Notes: a model not told the origin generated them from the sequence alone. A stretch of DNA of 61,801 bases from CAZMVU01 sp964569295 (GCA_964569295.1 CAZMVU010000006.1:1-61801); one strand, 5' to 3'. Positions 49,217-58,759 are shown, counted from the stretch's first letter. Numbers and translations are program-made.

Positions 49217-50104
49217 TTACGGGTTGCGCAACGTCACGGCGCCGTCGCGCACGGCTTTGCGGCCGCCGGCGTTCAGCACCTGGAAATGAATGGTCTCCAG
49301 TCCATCACCCGGTTCACGCACCAGCGCCTCGATGCGGATATCCTCGCCCGGACGCACCATGTCGGTGAAGCGGCAAGCCACCCCTTGCAGGCGCGCCGGG
49401 TCGCCCTGCGCCTCGCGGTCGAGCACAGCCTTTACCGCATGGGCCAGGGTTGCCGTGCCCTGGTAGATGGGCCCCGGCAGGCCCACGGCATGGGCGAAGG
49501 CCACGGAGCTGTGAATCGGAAAATGAATATCGGCGCAGTGGTCATAGACCCACGGCGCGAGTACGTCGATGTGCACGTCCTCTTGCCAAAGCGTGTGCTT
49601 GTGGGCGGGCGCACGCTCGGGCATGGGGATGAGATCTCCGCCCCGCCCGCCATCGGTGCAGCGGACGTCCCGCAGCAGCCCGCCGATAAACTCGGTGAAG
49701 ACCCGCTCTTCGTTCTGGTTCACTGCGTCGAAGCGGATGACCAGGTAGGCACCCATGCGTTGCGGGGTGATCGCGGCCACTTCACCGGCGAGGGAGAGCT
49801 TATCCCCCGGGCACATTGGGCGATACCAGTGCAGCACTTCGGTATAGTGAACCTGCCGGGTCAATACTTCGACAGGAAACTCCTTCACGTCCCAGTAATT
49901 GGCGAAATCCGCGGCCATCTGCCAAGTAAGGGCGACCGCAAGCATGGGCGGCGCCACGATCCCCGCCGGGCGTTCGTCGTCGAAATAGCGGGGGTTCGCA
50001 TCGCCGATGGCGGCGGCATAGCCCATGGCGCGGCGGCCGGTAATCTCAGTTACCAGCGGACGCGCGTGCAGGCCGGTAAACTGCGAAGTGAGTTCCATTG
50101 TCAA
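49217..50104 (-). CDS. MaoC-like double hot-dog hydratase
   Basis: A 295-residue protein with two hot-dog halves. The second half holds the hydratase motif, reading DIHFPIHSSVAFAHAVGLPGPI and then GTATLAHAVKAV, resembling the MaoC active site D-x4-H. It would hydrate an enoyl-CoA. The start is TTG 50104, since AGGAGA lies about six bases upstream, while ATG 50098 would be too distant. It forms an operon with the acyl-CoA synthetase. Confidence 0.8.
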   Translation of the reverse strand: MTMELTSQFTGLHARPLVTEITGRRAMGYAAAIGDANPRYFDDERPAGIVAPPMLAVALTWQMAADFANYWDVKEFPVEVLTRQVHYTEVLHWYRPMCPGDKLSLAGEVAAITPQRMGAYLVIRFDAVNQNEERVFTEFIGGLLRDVRCTDGGRGGDLIPMPERAPAHKHTLWQEDVHIDVLAPWVYDHCADIHFPIHSSVAFAHAVGLPGPIYQGTATLAHAVKAVLDREAQGDPARLQGVACRFTDMVRPGEDIRIEALVREPGDGLETIHFQVLNAGGRKAVRDGAVTLRNP

Positions 50105-50271
50105 CGGCGTCTCCTGTTAAAGTATGCCGGTTCGGCTCCGCTCGAAGGGATACCGCCCCAAAGCGGTTTTCTTGTTTTTGAACGCATCGCCTGCCCACAG
50201 GTGGTGCCCGCCTCGTGATCTTGCCAGCGGACAAGGTAGCATGTTGAAGGCGCGTATGAAAAGGTGCGGGG

Positions 50272-51819
50272 TCAGCGGCCGTCGAGCGCACTCCACGCGG
50301 GGACTTCATCGAGTTCAATACCAAAAACCAGCCGGCCAAGGGTAAATGTGGCCAGCGTGATAAGCAGAATGCCCACGAGATTGAAGGCCAGGCCGGTGTG
50401 CAGCATATCGGGTACACGCAGGCGGCGTGTGCCGAACACGATGGCGTTGGGCGGCGTGGCGACAGGCAACATGAAGGCAAACGAACAGGCCAGCGTGGCG
50501 GGAATCATGAGCAGGAGCGGGTGCAGGCCAATGCGCACCGCCAACGCGGCGATAATCGGCAGGATCACCTGCGACGTGGCAGTGTTTGACGTGAGTTCCG
50601 TCAGCAACGACACGGCAAGGCAAATAATCATCACCAGGGCCAGCGGATGCAGGCGGCCCAGGGTGTCGAGCTGCGCCCCCACCCAAGCGCTGAGCCCGGA
50701 AGTCTGAAAGCCGGCCGCCAGTGCAAAACCGCCGCCGAGCAGCAGGATAATGTCCCACGGCAGGTCGTGGGCGGCATGCCAAGTCATTACACGTTCGCCG
50801 GGGCGGGTCGTCGAAGGCAGCAGGAACAGCAGCACCGCCATGGCAATGGCGACCGTGCCGTCTTTCACCAGGCTCGGGTTCGAAAACAGGCTGGCCCACC
50901 CGAGCAGGTGGAAGCCGCCGATTTCAAGGCCGGGCCGCGTGAGCCAGAGAAGCGCGAGTGCGGCGAACACGGCCGCGATCATTTTCTCTTCCGGGGTCAT
51001 CGGGCCAAGCGCGGTGTATTGTTCCCGAATCACCGACCGATCAAGGTGAAAGCCCTCCGTGCCGCGGCAAAACACCGTGGACAGGACCACCCACAGAATC
51101 CCCAGCAGCACCAGGGCCAGGGGAAAGCCGAACACAAACCAGTTCGCGAAGGTGATCTCCGGGGCTTCGGGGAACATCTCGGTCAGGATGCGGCTGAAGG
51201 CAAGGTTGGGCGGCGTCCCGATGAGCGTGGCCACACCGCCGATGCTCGCGCTGTAGGCAATGCCCAGCAAGAGCCCTACGGCATAGCGCTGAAAGGCGCC
51301 ATTGCCCTGGTGGTCTTCTTCGAAGCGCATGATGATCGCCATGGCAATGGGCACGATCATCATGGTGGTCGCCGTGTTCGATATCCACATCGAAAGGAAG
51401 AAGGTCGGCAGCATGAAGCCCATGAGCATGTAGCGCGGCCGCATGCCGAAGAAGAGCAATAGCCGCAGGGCGATCCGGCGGTGCAGGTGCCAGCGCTGCA
51501 TGGCCAGGGCCACAAGAAACCCGCCCAGAAAAAGGAAGATGACATCGTTCACATAGCGGCTGGCAACATCGCCGGCGTCCAGGATGCCCAGCGCGGGAAA
51601 CAGGATCACCGGCAGCAGCGCCGTAATGGCAAGCGGCGCCACGCCCGTCAACCACCAGATGGCCATAAGCAGTGCCACGGCCGCCGTGCGCGTGACCTCC
51701 GGGTGGCCGGGGTCCAGGTCGGCAAACAGCACCACACCCAACGCCAACACGGGTGCGCCAATCAAGACCGCATGGTGCCAACGCGGCGCCGGCTGTCCGC
51801 CGATGATGTCCTCGTCCAT
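50272..51819 (-). CDS. DASS/SLC13-family anion transporter
   Basis: A 515-residue inner-membrane transporter with about 11 to 13 transmembrane helices, of the divalent anion:sodium symporter family (dicarboxylates, citrate, sulfate). SNTATTMMIVPIA near 147-159 and SNTATSQVILPII near 421-433 are the paired SNT motifs that form the substrate and Na+ site. GGVATLIGTPPN is the conserved hairpin. Substrate unknown; an acid would suit the neighbouring acyl-CoA synthetase (inference). Confidence 0.92.
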   Translation of the reverse strand: MDEDIIGGQPAPRWHHAVLIGAPVLALGVVLFADLDPGHPEVTRTAAVALLMAIWWLTGVAPLAITALLPVILFPALGILDAGDVASRYVNDVIFLFLGGFLVALAMQRWHLHRRIALRLLLFFGMRPRYMLMGFMLPTFFLSMWISNTATTMMIVPIAMAIIMRFEEDHQGNGAFQRYAVGLLLGIAYSASIGGVATLIGTPPNLAFSRILTEMFPEAPEITFANWFVFGFPLALVLLGILWVVLSTVFCRGTEGFHLDRSVIREQYTALGPMTPEEKMIAAVFAALALLWLTRPGLEIGGFHLLGWASLFSNPSLVKDGTVAIAMAVLLFLLPSTTRPGERVMTWHAAHDLPWDIILLLGGGFALAAGFQTSGLSAWVGAQLDTLGRLHPLALVMIICLAVSLLTELTSNTATSQVILPIIAALAVRIGLHPLLLMIPATLACSFAFMLPVATPPNAIVFGTRRLRVPDMLHTGLAFNLVGILLITLATFTLGRLVFGIELDEVPAWSALDGR

Positions 51820-51894
51820 GTTCCCGTCCCCGCGTTTTTTGAGGGGGGCTGGCGGCTTTCCCTTGCCTAACGAAAAGCTCCCCCAGCAAAGAGC

Positions 51895-53202
51895 CTACAC
51901 AGCCGGCCGGCCGATGCTGAAGTAGCGGAAGCCGTTTTCCTGCATGATCTTTGGGGTGTAGAGGTTGCGGCCGTCAAAAATGACGGGATCGGCCATAATC
52001 TGGGCCATACGCTCGTAGTCGGGCCGGCGGAACTCGTTCCATTCGGTGCATATGGCCAGGCCGTGGGCGCCTTCGAGGGCATCGTAGTATTTGCGCGCAA
52101 GCGTGACGCGGTCGCCCATGCGCTTACGGATGGCGGGAGCGGCTACGGGATCATAGATAACGACCTCTGCGCCCCCCTCGATCAATCGATCAATCAGGGC
52201 CATGGCGGGGGCGCCGCGGCAATCGCTGGTGCGGGGCTTGAAACTCACGCCCCACACGGCGATCCGCTTGCCCGCCAGGGTGTCGCCGTAGTAGTCGATA
52301 ATGCGGTGGATAAACTTGCCGAACTGGCGTTCATTGACGTTCCACACGGCCTCGAGCAAATCGCTGTCGCGTCCGGCGGCGTGGGCCATACTCATGAGCG
52401 CGCGCAGGTCTTTGGGCAGGCCGGGTCCCCCGAAGCCCAGGCCGGGGAAAAGGAACTTGGGGCCGATACGTTCATCGGCCCCGACGCCCTCGCGCACATG
52501 GCTCACATCCGCACCGAAGGCTTCGCATAAGTCCGCAAGCTGATTCATAAGGGAAATGCGCGCGGCGAGCATCGCGTTGGTGGCATACTTGGTCATTTCG
52601 GCGCTGCGCTGGTCCATCGCGAGGAAGGGGCGGCCCGTGCGCAGGAACGGTGCGTAGAGCTCTTTCATAATCTCGCGCACGCGCACATCCGCGCAGCCGA
52701 TAACAATGCGGTCGGGGCGCACGAAATCGTCGACGGCCGCGCCTTCTTTCATGAAATCAGGGTTCACCACAATGTCGAAGTCGTGCGTGGTGTTCTCCTG
52801 CATGATCCGGGCGAATTCCTCGGCGGTACCGGGTGGCGAGGTGCTTTTGTTGACAATGATGCGGTAGCCGTCCATGGCCCGGGCAATGCGTGCGATGGCC
52901 TGGTAAATCTCGCTGAGTTCGGGTTTTCCGTCGTCGGACGCAGGCACCCCCACACACAGAAAAACCACGAGGCATCCCGCCACGGCTTCGGCAATGTCGT
53001 CGGTAAAGATGAGGCGCTCTTCTTCGATGTTGCGCTGCAGGAGCTCTTCGAGGCCCGGCTCATGGAATGGCAGCATGCCCTTGGCAAGGGTTTCGATACG
53101 TTCGCTCTTGCGGTCAACACAGGTGACGATGTGGCCATGTTCGGCCAGCCCAACGCCGTTCACAAGGCCCTGGTAGCCAGTTCCGACAATGGTAATTCGC
53201 AT
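51895..53202 (-). CDS. UDP-glucose/GDP-mannose dehydrogenase-family protein lacking the catalytic Cys
   Basis: A 435-residue NAD-dependent nucleotide-sugar dehydrogenase homologue. Start ATG 53202 gives the Rossmann opening MRITIVGTGYQGL. VNKSTSPPGT, NPDFMKEG and EMTKYATNAMLA are normal for the family. But the motif usually reading GGSCFPKD is GGPGLPKD (259-266), so the catalytic nucleophile is Gly261. That Cys forms the thiohemiacetal in the second oxidation. The reading is unambiguous in the DNA. The protein may stop at the aldehyde, act on another substrate, or be inactive (inference). All three family domains are present and of normal length. Confidence 0.88.
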   Translation of the reverse strand: MRITIVGTGYQGLVNGVGLAEHGHIVTCVDRKSERIETLAKGMLPFHEPGLEELLQRNIEEERLIFTDDIAEAVAGCLVVFLCVGVPASDDGKPELSEIYQAIARIARAMDGYRIIVNKSTSPPGTAEEFARIMQENTTHDFDIVVNPDFMKEGAAVDDFVRPDRIVIGCADVRVREIMKELYAPFLRTGRPFLAMDQRSAEMTKYATNAMLAARISLMNQLADLCEAFGADVSHVREGVGADERIGPKFLFPGLGFGGPGLPKDLRALMSMAHAAGRDSDLLEAVWNVNERQFGKFIHRIIDYYGDTLAGKRIAVWGVSFKPRTSDCRGAPAMALIDRLIEGGAEVVIYDPVAAPAIRKRMGDRVTLARKYYDALEGAHGLAICTEWNEFRRPDYERMAQIMADPVIFDGRNLYTPKIMQENGFRYFSIGRPAV

Positions 53203-53274
53203 GACGGTACGGGTCTCCTCCCGCCGCGCAGACGGCAATCACTTCTTCCCCATTCAGCAAGCAAGCGTGAAGAT

Positions 53275-53697
53275 TCACGCGTTCTCTTCGTCGTCGTTCC
53301 AGGCGGCTTCCTGCGCCTGGACATCAAGGGCGCGCTCGAAGCGTTTCACGCTATTCTCCACGCCCTCCTCGTGAAGCGCGAAAAGTTTATCGAGGTTCGT
53401 GATCTCGAAGACTTCACGAATCGTGGGCGAAATCCCACACAAGCGCATCCGGCCGCCCACCTGCTCGACGGCCTTATTGAGCCGCAAGAGCTCGGTAAGC
53501 ACCGCACTCGACAGGTAGTCCACGTGCGTAAAATTCAGCAGCAGGTTGATGCCGGGCTTGTTACGCACACGTTCCAGCACTTCGTTGCCGAATTCGACCA
53601 CATTGAGCGCGCTCAAGACGCTCGAAGCGCGCACAGTCGCGACGGTAATCCGGCCCATCTGGGTGTAGTCGATGAGTTGTTCTTCATTGCTGGGCAT
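53275..53697 (-). CDS. STAS-domain anti-anti-sigma factor
   Basis: A 140-residue protein with a STAS domain (about 10-115). The phosphorylation site sits in HVDYLSSAVLTEL, with Ser at the usual position. The partner kinase would phosphorylate it and a phosphatase would release it. Its C-terminal 25 residues are acidic and disordered. It overlaps the kinase gene by 14 bp. No sigma-B-like factor lies beside the pair, so the target may be elsewhere. Confidence 0.9.
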   Translation of the reverse strand: MPSNEEQLIDYTQMGRITVATVRASSVLSALNVVEFGNEVLERVRNKPGINLLLNFTHVDYLSSAVLTELLRLNKAVEQVGGRMRLCGISPTIREVFEITNLDKLFALHEEGVENSVKRFERALDVQAQEAAWNDDEENA

Positions 53698-54121
53698 CGT
53701 GGTCCTCCTCGCCCGACTCGCATGGTGCGGGACGCAGCGCCATTTCGAGGCAGTGTTCTTCTTCGTTGTAGATCAGGTAATCCGCATAATGTTTGATAAG
53801 GCAGATTCCCCGCCCGCCGCATGCGTCTGATGGGGGGAGTTCAATAGCCTCTGGGCGAAAACCGCCGCCCTCATCGTAGACCCGAACAAGGCAGCGGCCG
53901 CCCTCTTCGGTTAACTGTACGCGCACGGATCGGCTGGCGTCGCCCTGGTTGCCGTGACGAATGGCGTTCACGAGTGCTTCTTCGAGGCACAGCCGCGCGC
54001 GCATGGCATTTTCCTTCGCCACCCAGCCGTGCTGCACAAGAGCCGCCACAGCACGTTCGAGCACACCGCCCATGACCTGGAGGTCACTCTTGAACTCTTC
54101 CTCGAAAAAGGGTTTGCTCAC
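53684..54121 (-). CDS. RsbW-type anti-sigma factor / serine kinase
   Basis: A 145-residue HATPase_c_2 protein. The start is GTG 54121, preceded by GGGGCGG; a longer ATG frame has no site. N-box LCLEEALVNAIRHGN, G1 DEGGGF and G2 GGRGICLI are the ATP-binding motifs. It would phosphorylate the STAS protein encoded just downstream and hold a sigma factor. The C-terminus is acidic. Confidence 0.88.
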   Translation of the reverse strand: MSKPFFEEEFKSDLQVMGGVLERAVAALVQHGWVAKENAMRARLCLEEALVNAIRHGNQGDASRSVRVQLTEEGGRCLVRVYDEGGGFRPEAIELPPSDACGGRGICLIKHYADYLIYNEEEHCLEMALRPAPCESGEEDHDAQQ

Positions 54122-54254
54122 GGTACCGCCCCGTTCATTGCTGCCTTCAGGTGTGTAGGATACCACAGGGCGGATAAAGGGCAAAAGCCGGGCCACCCCT
54201 GCACTTGGCGGGGGTGGCCCGGCGGTCTTGCACGGACGGTGCGGCGCTCCGGGG

Positions 54255-56000
54255 CTATTCGGTGCTTTCTTCCGCGTCCATCTCCTTCAGGAACATGCTC
54301 AGGCTCGACACGCTCCACGTGTCGATCTGTTCACCGACCAGACGCATCTCATCGACGCGGGCGGCCACTTGCGAGGCGATCATGTCGGCCTCGTCGGGCA
54401 CAGCGCCAAACAACATCGAGAGCGGCATCACGATATCGGTCCAGAGCTGGGGCTTCATGACCAGCGCGGAGTAGCGGGGACGCGCCGGATCCATCGCCGG
54501 CTCGAGGCTGGCGAAGAGGTCCGAGTCTTCTCCCGCCGCAAACAGGTCGATGATCCGCTTCACTTCCTCGATGTTGTTCGACACGAGCACGGCATCATCG
54601 AGGTAGGCGAGGCTGAGCGGCACAGGCACCTCACCAGCCACAATGTCGTTTATCTGCACGTCCTTGTAGGTCTCATCGGGCATTGTAGGCACGAAGAGCT
54701 GCAACAGGCCTTTGGTCGCTTCCGGGTTTGTGAGTTGCACCATGAGCACGAGGGCGGGCAGGTCATCGGCGACCGGCGAAAGCCCAACGACGACCTCGGG
54801 ACCGAGCATCTCGAGCACCTGACGGCCGATAGTGAGTCCCTGGGCCATGCCGGGATCTTCGGGCACCTGGTCTGCCAGCACATCCATGTAGGTGCCGCTG
54901 ATGGTCTTCTTGAGTTCCGGGGTCAACACGAAGTCCAGGAAGAACAGCGTGTCTTGGTGCAGCTTCGTGGCGAGCTTCAGGGGAACACCTTCGCCCCACT
55001 GTTCGATTATGGCCGGATGGGTTGCGGCGTCCAGGCGAGACATAATCTCGAACTTGTTGCCGTCGATGCCGATCGAAACGATCATCGGATCATCGCCCCC
55101 TTCGCCGGTGAAGAGGGCCGTGAGCATGTCCTGCTGGGACTTTATCATCTGTGCAACCATGGGATCCTGCTCGGCCTGGAACGCGGAAAGTAGGCCCAGC
55201 AGCGACGGCACGAAATCGCCGCCCTTGACCAGCAGAACCAGCTCATCCATGTCCACCTTGGGTACATCGGCATCGGCATAGCGCACTTGCGTGGGCTCCG
55301 CGATGCGCGCGGCCGTATTGGCGACCATGTCGAGGGAATTGCCAAGGATGAGATGCGTGTCCGTAAGCAGGTAATTGAAAACCTCGGCTCCCCAGGAGCG
55401 GATGGTGAGGTCGCCCGCCGCGATCTTCTCGTAGCCTTCGAGATCAAAATCAGGGGAGAGTCCGGCAATGTGCGCGATTGCCGCCTCGGCTTTCGCCTTG
55501 TCCGATACCTTGAGCACGGCGCTCATGGCGGGGATTTCCATGTGCTTGGCGATGACCTCGTCCATGTTCATCGCAGACGCTTCCTCGGCCTCTTCGAGCG
55601 CCTCAACGAAGGGCTCGAGGCTTTCCAGCGAGGGCGCCAAGTCGACAAAGACGCCGACAGGGGCATCGGGATCAAGGCCGAGGCCCGCAACGATGTCGCC
55701 AAGGTCCTGGGCCTCTTCGATCGCGAAGTCCTCGGCCATATCACTGACCGTGTGGTCGATCATGGCTGCGGCTTCGAGCTGGGGCGCGACCGCTTCCAGC
55801 ATGGGCACAAGTTTGGCCTCAAGCAGGGGTATTGGCGGCAAGCCAAGGGCGATGGCCGTTTGTTCCGGCATAAGCTCGAGCGCAGGTATGGTGACGGGCT
55901 TTTCCTGCGCCGGGGCGAGGCCTGCGGCCATGACCGCCGCCAGGGCAAAGGCCACAACCACGCGGCCGGGGAGGGTCCAAGAACGGTTAACGATACGCAT
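54255..56000 (-). CDS. Secreted protein, unknown function (DUF3352-like resemblance)
   Basis: A 581-residue exported protein from ATG 56000 with GAAGGAGA upstream. A signal peptide (cleavage about residue 34, AGLAPAQ) is followed by a long, acidic alpha/beta protein with repeated segments, such as AEDFAIEEAQDLGDIVAGLGLDPDAP and DLEGYEKIAAGDLTI, resembling the DUF3352 family of exported proteins (structure known only by general type to me). No enzyme motif is seen. It lies alone in its operon. Confidence 0.6.
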   Translation of the reverse strand: MRIVNRSWTLPGRVVVAFALAAVMAAGLAPAQEKPVTIPALELMPEQTAIALGLPPIPLLEAKLVPMLEAVAPQLEAAAMIDHTVSDMAEDFAIEEAQDLGDIVAGLGLDPDAPVGVFVDLAPSLESLEPFVEALEEAEEASAMNMDEVIAKHMEIPAMSAVLKVSDKAKAEAAIAHIAGLSPDFDLEGYEKIAAGDLTIRSWGAEVFNYLLTDTHLILGNSLDMVANTAARIAEPTQVRYADADVPKVDMDELVLLVKGGDFVPSLLGLLSAFQAEQDPMVAQMIKSQQDMLTALFTGEGGDDPMIVSIGIDGNKFEIMSRLDAATHPAIIEQWGEGVPLKLATKLHQDTLFFLDFVLTPELKKTISGTYMDVLADQVPEDPGMAQGLTIGRQVLEMLGPEVVVGLSPVADDLPALVLMVQLTNPEATKGLLQLFVPTMPDETYKDVQINDIVAGEVPVPLSLAYLDDAVLVSNNIEEVKRIIDLFAAGEDSDLFASLEPAMDPARPRYSALVMKPQLWTDIVMPLSMLFGAVPDEADMIASQVAARVDEMRLVGEQIDTWSVSSLSMFLKEMDAEESTE

Positions 56001-56474
56001 GCGACGTCTCCTTCTCAATTCTGTGTGCTGATAACCAATTAACGACAAGGGCCATTAGCCCTTGTTTGCACAACGGCCCTCATATAGCGGCGGTGCAATC
56101 GGTGCGGGGTTTCAATAAACCCTGCCGCCGGGCTGAAAACCCATGGGCGCGAAGCACCGGACCGCCTCAGTGGCTTGCGTGCCCGCGTTGAAGGCTGTAA
56201 GTATAGGCCGTCCGGGCGCCACCGCGTCAAGTAAGCTGTATCGCACGCGGGTTCCACATCATCGGCCGGCACACCATGTTCGGTTTTAATCAGACCGCCC
56301 GAACAGCGCGCTAGTTTCACCTTTTGCCCCGGGGTTTGTAGTCCGGGCATTTCACGGCGTTGGGCCGTTGGGGCCGGTGGCATGCGGAAGGGTGGTCGTA
56401 TTGGCAGTTGTCACAGAGAAACTCCGTGGGACACGTGACACGGAGCCACCATTGCCGGAGCTGATCCGTAAGTT
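56001..56474. other. Intergenic stretch, no gene
   Basis: 474 bases between two minus-strand genes. A short inverted repeat (CAAGGGC-5-GCCCTTG, 56046-56064) lies near the secreted-protein gene, and a terminator-like hairpin (56422-56445) near the AraC-type gene. No coding potential or RNA gene was recognised. Confidence 0.6.
56422..56445 (-). terminator. Hairpin terminator of the PocR/AraC gene
   Basis: Seven-base arms CTCCGTG and CACGGAG flank a ten-base loop. On the minus strand the stem is followed by TTTCTCT. It lies about 30 bases downstream of the regulator stop codon. Confidence 0.5.
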
Positions 56475-57773
56475 TCATTGTTTTTTCCCGAAGCGTTGCC
56501 GGTATTCGGTGGGGGACATGCCCTCGAACTTCCTGAACAATTTGCTGAAATTGCTTTGATCAGCGATCCCCACGCGGGTGGCCACTTGCGTTACCGAAAG
56601 GCGTGTACGCCGAAAAAACTCTTTCGCCTTGGTAACACGCAGCCGCGCAAGGTATTCCGAATAGCTCATGCCGAACTTGCGCTTGAGCCGCTTACTGATG
56701 GTCGCCGGCTTTTCGCCGAGCAGGGCCGCCGCTTCACGCAGTTCGACACCATCGGCGAGCCGCTCGGTGAGGATGGCGTTCAACTCCTTGTACGTGGTAC
56801 GCACTGCCGCCGCCGGCGGTTTATGTGCGGGCGGGCCGGCCGGCGCGGGGCGCGGCGGCCCAACGTTGCGCAGCACCCGCATGGCCGCATCAAGCTGACC
56901 GGAGATATCCTGCACTTTTTCGAGATCCACGAGGAGATTCGGGAGCGCGCCCCATGCGGCAGCGGTATCGAGCCGGGCGCGTTGGGCAGCCTCGAGTGCA
57001 GCGGCCACGACCGCCACGGCGCGTGCGCGCCGGAGTTGGCCGCCTTCGCGTTTGCCGGCCGCCGCCTCCTCGAGCAACGCACGAAGCACCTCGCGCACGG
57101 CGGGCAAACGCCCCCCCGCCAACGCCGCCGCCATGTTGCCCGCCTGAAACGGGTCGCTGTGAAATTCACGCGGGTGTGTGGGGGCGGCGTAACAAATGGA
57201 CGGCTCCGTGTCCCCCCCTCCTTCAGCCGCCGGTGCGTCCGGCGATTCTGCCGGCGCCTGCAGTTCTTGCCACCGGTGAGCGAGGCAAGCAGCCGTCCAC
57301 TCGGCAATGGCGCACACCGCGTCCCCCTTGCACACGGGCACATCGTCAAAGGCGAAAGGCAATTCTTCGGGCGGCGCCTCGCCGAGGAGCTCTTCGAGTC
57401 CCGCGCGCACGCTATGGGTAAGGGCATGCGGTGCTTTGGCGGGGTTGTACGGCCCGAAGGTGAGCACAAAGTTCTCTTTGGGCAGAGCGGCGATGCTCAC
57501 GCAGGCAAAACCCATATGGCACATGAAAGGCACGGGGATACCGCCTTTAAGCGCGGTTGCCCCGGCGGCCGTGCGCGATAGACGGCATGCCCGGCGCCCA
57601 CCCGGCAGGCTGATAACATGCCGGCAGGCGCCACACCCCCCCCAGCCCTGGATAAGCGGCCCCTCGTCCCGGCTGCTGATATAGTGCAAAGCAACGGGAA
57701 CCCCGGCGGAACGGCCGGCGCCAGCAAGCAGCATCTGGCTTGCCGGCATGCGTATAAATTCGAGGACCTTCAC
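56475..57773 (-). CDS. PocR-domain AraC-family transcriptional regulator
   Basis: A 432-residue regulator. The start is GTG 57773, overlapping the stop of the MBL gene (GTGA), with GAGGTG about seven bases upstream. An N-terminal PocR-type sensory domain (about 1-180) has its Cys set CGAC (47-50), C63, C85, C91, which in this family binds small ligands and may hold metal. A helical linker and a C-terminal AraC helix-turn-helix pair (about 330-430, ELREAAALLGEKPATISKRL and VTQVATRVGIADQSNFSKLF) follow. It is coupled to the MBL hydrolase gene, its likely partner or target, but the ligand is unknown. Confidence 0.85.
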   Translation of the reverse strand: MKVLEFIRMPASQMLLAGAGRSAGVPVALHYISSRDEGPLIQGWGGCGACRHVISLPGGRRACRLSRTAAGATALKGGIPVPFMCHMGFACVSIAALPKENFVLTFGPYNPAKAPHALTHSVRAGLEELLGEAPPEELPFAFDDVPVCKGDAVCAIAEWTAACLAHRWQELQAPAESPDAPAAEGGGDTEPSICYAAPTHPREFHSDPFQAGNMAAALAGGRLPAVREVLRALLEEAAAGKREGGQLRRARAVAVVAAALEAAQRARLDTAAAWGALPNLLVDLEKVQDISGQLDAAMRVLRNVGPPRPAPAGPPAHKPPAAAVRTTYKELNAILTERLADGVELREAAALLGEKPATISKRLKRKFGMSYSEYLARLRVTKAKEFFRRTRLSVTQVATRVGIADQSNFSKLFRKFEGMSPTEYRQRFGKKQ

Positions 57774-58543
57774 GGCCGCACCTCGAACAGCGGTGTCGGC
57801 CGGTCTTGCCACGCGAGATGCAGCTTGGCCACATGCCCATTCATGACGCCGCGTGCAAGGGCCAGCACATCGTCCGGATTGTTGTTGTTCTCGCTGATGT
57901 GCATCAACACCACGGTGCCAAGGCGGTCATGGAGCAGCTCCGCCAGCAGCGAACACATGTCCTGGTTCGAGAGGTGCCCGATGCGGCTGCGGATGCGATG
58001 CTGCACCCGGGGCGGATAGTGGCCGGCCAGTAAACGCTTGGGGCAATAGTTCGACTCGATCACGAGGGCATGGGCGCCCGCCAGACCACGCCGCACCACA
58101 TGCGAAACATGGCCCAGGTCGGTGGCAAAACCCAGCTTCGCCCCGCAACCGCGCACAGCGAATCCCACCGGATCCACAGCGTCGTGGGAAACGGCGAAGG
58201 TGTCCACCTCGATATCCCCCAGCGGCAGCGTGTCGCCGCTTTCGAAATGCCGCACGCCGTTCAGACCGTTCAAGGACGCCGGCAGCGCCTCATGCGTGGC
58301 CGGTGTCATATACACAGGTACCGCCATCTGGCGGGTAAGCACGCCCAAACCAAGCACATGGTCGGAGTGCTCATGGCTGATGACCACCGCCGAGAGATCC
58401 GTGAGCGATTCCCCCACCGCGGCCAGGCGCAGACGCAATTGCTTTAAGCTGAGCCCGTTGTCGATTAGAATCTTGGTGGTTGGCGTCGTCACGAGCGCGG
58501 CATTGCCGCTGCTCCCGCTGCCGAGAAGACTAAACCGAAGCAC
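57770..58543 (-). CDS. Metallo-beta-lactamase-fold hydrolase (YycJ/WalJ-like)
   Basis: A 257-residue MBL-fold protein. The start is GTG 58543 (RFSLLGSGSSGNAALV follows), with GGGAG about nine bases upstream; the longer frame is not supported. HEHSDH (57-62) is the zinc-binding motif, and FATDLGHVS and ESNYCP provide the later ligands. Its sequence type matches the YycJ/WalJ branch, proposed DNA-associated nucleases. It is translationally coupled to the regulator. Confidence 0.88.
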   Translation of the reverse strand: MLRFSLLGSGSSGNAALVTTPTTKILIDNGLSLKQLRLRLAAVGESLTDLSAVVISHEHSDHVLGLGVLTRQMAVPVYMTPATHEALPASLNGLNGVRHFESGDTLPLGDIEVDTFAVSHDAVDPVGFAVRGCGAKLGFATDLGHVSHVVRRGLAGAHALVIESNYCPKRLLAGHYPPRVQHRIRSRIGHLSNQDMCSLLAELLHDRLGTVVLMHISENNNNPDDVLALARGVMNGHVAKLHLAWQDRPTPLFEVRP

Positions 58544-58715
58544 CGCGTTGCGCTCCCTGTTGCGTAGAACTAAGGAATTGGCTGCGCACAAAAGCAAGCC
58601 CCTCCGCCATGCTTTCACGCTTGACAGGACGTGCGTCGGCGCCAGCGAGCGGCCCGCGCATGGGTGCGCGCGCATGATTGCCGCGCAGTATAGCAGCCAC
58701 CGGCCGGAGCATCAA

Positions 58716-58744
58716 TTGACAGCCTGACCGGGCGTTGCTATAAT
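58716..58744 (+). promoter_or_regulatory. Consensus sigma-70 promoter of rpoN
   Basis: TTGACA (58716-58721), 17 bases, TATAAT (58739-58744). Both hexamers and the spacer are exact consensus. The transcription start would be about 58751. The Shine-Dalgarno site GGAGG (58766-58770) and the ATG at 58779 follow. Confidence 0.9.
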
Positions 58745-58759
58745 GGCACGCATATTGCT
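58744..58759 (+). promoter_or_regulatory. Perfect sigma-54 -24/-12 element at the rpoN promoter
   Basis: TGGCACGCATATTGCT is an exact match to TGGCACG-N4-TTGCW, with GG and GC 12 bases apart. It shares one base with the sigma-70 -10 box. Initiation from it would be at about 58770, inside the Shine-Dalgarno site, so repression by occlusion is more likely than productive transcription. Confidence 0.8.

Noticed and set aside
47724..49289. Plus-strand frame of 521 codons opposite the acyl-CoA synthetase
   Set aside because: Mirror of an enzyme with all adenylation motifs.
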